Part shown: in pieces, positions 12,863-13,902 of the stretch
How positions within the stretch are numbered: position 1 is the first letter of the stretch
Layout of the letters: each line of letters starts with the position of its first letter
From: Oscillospiraceae bacterium
Lineage (GTDB): Bacteria > Bacillota > Clostridia > Oscillospirales > Ruminococcaceae
NCBI GenBank assembly: GCA_019423445.1
Contig: JAHZBJ010000027.1
Location: 1-13,902 of the forward strand
Direction: 5' to 3'
DNA length: 13,902 bases
The notes under the pieces: generated by a model
The model's input: the letters and a program-made list of their open reading frames with translations, nothing else
The model's database searches: none
Told to the model about the DNA's origin: nothing
Translations under genes and position numbers: made by a program

Positions 12863-13902
12863 GCTTTTACCTCCGAATTATTGTTGGACTGGCGGTTCCA
12901 CTGGACGCAGCTTACAGGCTGGCCGGTCATGATGGAAGCCACACATTTTGTGTTGCAGTAGGTGCAGTAGTGAATTTCTTCTTCCCGCTTCTGGGAGACC
13001 TTCACGGGCCATTCAGGGTCAGCGATGAGCTGCCGGGACATTCCTACGCAGGCGAATCCCTCCTGGAGCAACGCCTCCATAGCCTGGGAATGCTGGAGTT
13101 TTCCCACAATGCACACCGGTTTGGTGGCACAGGACAGTACTGCCCGCCCCAGATGGGCAAAGCACCCCTCCCCCTTCAGCTGGGGATGATTGGCGGCGGG
13201 GATGGTGTCCCGGATGTTGGAGTGGTTGGCGATAGCCACATGGAAGCTGTCCACCCCGGCATCTTCCAGGACCCGGACAAACTCCGGGACTTCCTCCAGC
13301 AGCACACCTCCCCGTCCCAAAAAGGGATCCTCAGTGCGAATGGTGAGCTTGTAGTCCAGGGGCATTTCCGGAACGGCAGCCCGTACCGCCTGCACCATTG
13401 CCTGGGCAAAAGCAGTGTGAGGAGCGTAGCGGTCAGTGCGGTGGTTGAAGAGGGCGGAGGAGAAGCTTCCTGCCAGCCGGTCGCCGTGAAGCTGGATCAT
13501 GTCCATCCCCAGCTCCTGGGCGTTTTTGGCGGCGGCTACAAACTTTTGGATGATCTCATCGGTCTGCTGGGCGGTGAGGCTGTCGGCGTAACCCATCATG
13601 TTTTCTTCCAGAAGCCGGTGAACTTCTTGACTGGAGACTTTGTCCCTCTGCCGGTAGAGGCCGCCGATGTATTCCACGTCGTATTCCGGATGGAACAGCT
13701 GGACCGAGACCTTGCACCCCCAGCGGTGGCATATCTCCAGCACCTGACGGAAATATCCGGCGTATTTCATGGTGTCCAGGGAGGGAGCCCCCAGCATGGA
13801 GGGAACCACCGAGATATCCGGAAGCACCACCAGGGCGGCGCCGCCTCTGGCCACCTTTTCGTAGAAGTCCAGGCCCTCCCGGCCCACAGAAGTGGGGGCG
13901 AA
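12859..13902 (-). CDS. Old Yellow Enzyme-like NADH:flavin oxidoreductase, single domain with 4Fe-4S motif (5' end outside window)
   Basis: Partial: 347 residues are visible and perhaps 20-30 N-terminal ones lie beyond base 13902, since the frame is open to the edge and begins FAPTSVG, a near-N-terminal strand in this family. It is an FMN-dependent TIM-barrel oxidoreductase. Seen in order are VSVQLFHPEYD, the MIQLHGDRLAGSFSS loop, NHRTDRY, YKLTIR, GVDSFHVAIANH, VGKL and GMSRQLIADPEWP. Near the end four cysteines form C-x2-C-x3-C-x11-C, the 4Fe-4S pattern of the 2,4-dienoyl-CoA reductase branch. The protein stops 15 residues later, so the FAD/NAD(P)H domain of those 640-670-residue enzymes is missing. 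The common active-site HGAHGYL is replaced by HGDRLAG, so the usual tyrosine is not there. It overlaps the lipoprotein gene by four bases. Substrate unknown; the family is secure, the electron donor is not. Confidence 0.88.
   Translation of the reverse strand, partial: FAPTSVGREGLDFYEKVARGGAALVVLPDISVVPSMLGAPSLDTMKYAGYFRQVLEICHRWGCKVSVQLFHPEYDVEYIGGLYRQRDKVSSQEVHRLLEENMMGYADSLTAQQTDEIIQKFVAAAKNAQELGMDMIQLHGDRLAGSFSSALFNHRTDRYAPHTAFAQAMVQAVRAAVPEMPLDYKLTIRTEDPFLGRGGVLLEEVPEFVRVLEDAGVDSFHVAIANHSNIRDTIPAANHPQLKGEGCFAHLGRAVLSCATKPVCIVGKLQHSQAMEALLQEGFACVGMSRQLIADPEWPVKVSQKREEEIHYCTYCNTKCVASIMTGQPVSCVQWNRQSNNNSEVKA

Overview
The window reads as chromosomal DNA of a GC-rich Clostridia, most likely an Oscillospiraceae relative (Flavonifractor/Oscillibacter-like). 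This is inferred, not searched. The reasons are roughly 60% GC judged by eye, strong AGGAGG-type ribosome binding sites, several lipoproteins, and the Firmicutes core order phoH - ybeY - dgkA - era - yqzL - recO - mutS2.

Layout from left to right. Bases 57-1844 (+) encode a DUF885 metallopeptidase-like lipoprotein, ending at a perfect 20-bp-stem hairpin (1847-1890). On the minus strand, 3826-2051 encodes a secreted N-acetylmuramoyl-L-alanine amidase. It is followed 34 bases downstream by a 34-residue single-helix membrane peptide (2016-1912) that is too short for ordinary ORF calling. Between the amidase start and phoH lies an AT-rich divergent control region (about 3840-4134) with a probable promoter for each side.

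From 4135 to 11936 (+) runs what looks like one long transcription unit: phoH (ATPase), ybeY (rRNA maturation endonuclease), dgkA (lipid kinase), era (ribosome-assembly GTPase), an unnamed two-helix membrane protein, a yqzL-like small gene overlapping recO, recO (recombination mediator), mutS2 (MutS-family ATPase with an Smr domain) and a Cof-type HAD phosphatase. It ends at a clear intrinsic terminator (11968-12003). PhoH, YbeY and Era all act on RNA or ribosomes, and RecO and MutS2 act on DNA or stalled ribosomes, so the unit couples RNA/ribosome quality control with genome maintenance. pgpH and cdd, which often sit in this cluster in other Firmicutes, are absent here.

After a gene-free convergent spacer (12004-12215), two minus-strand genes close the window. 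One is an Old Yellow Enzyme-like flavin oxidoreductase, cut by the window edge, that carries a 4Fe-4S cysteine motif but stops where its larger relatives continue into an FAD/NAD(P)H domain. Coupled to it by an ATGA overlap is a lipoprotein whose mature part resembles an FMN-binding split barrel of the pyridoxamine 5'-phosphate oxidase superfamily. This pair, and the small membrane peptide behind the amidase, are the least ordinary items. No mobile elements, CRISPR arrays, tRNA or rRNA genes were seen.
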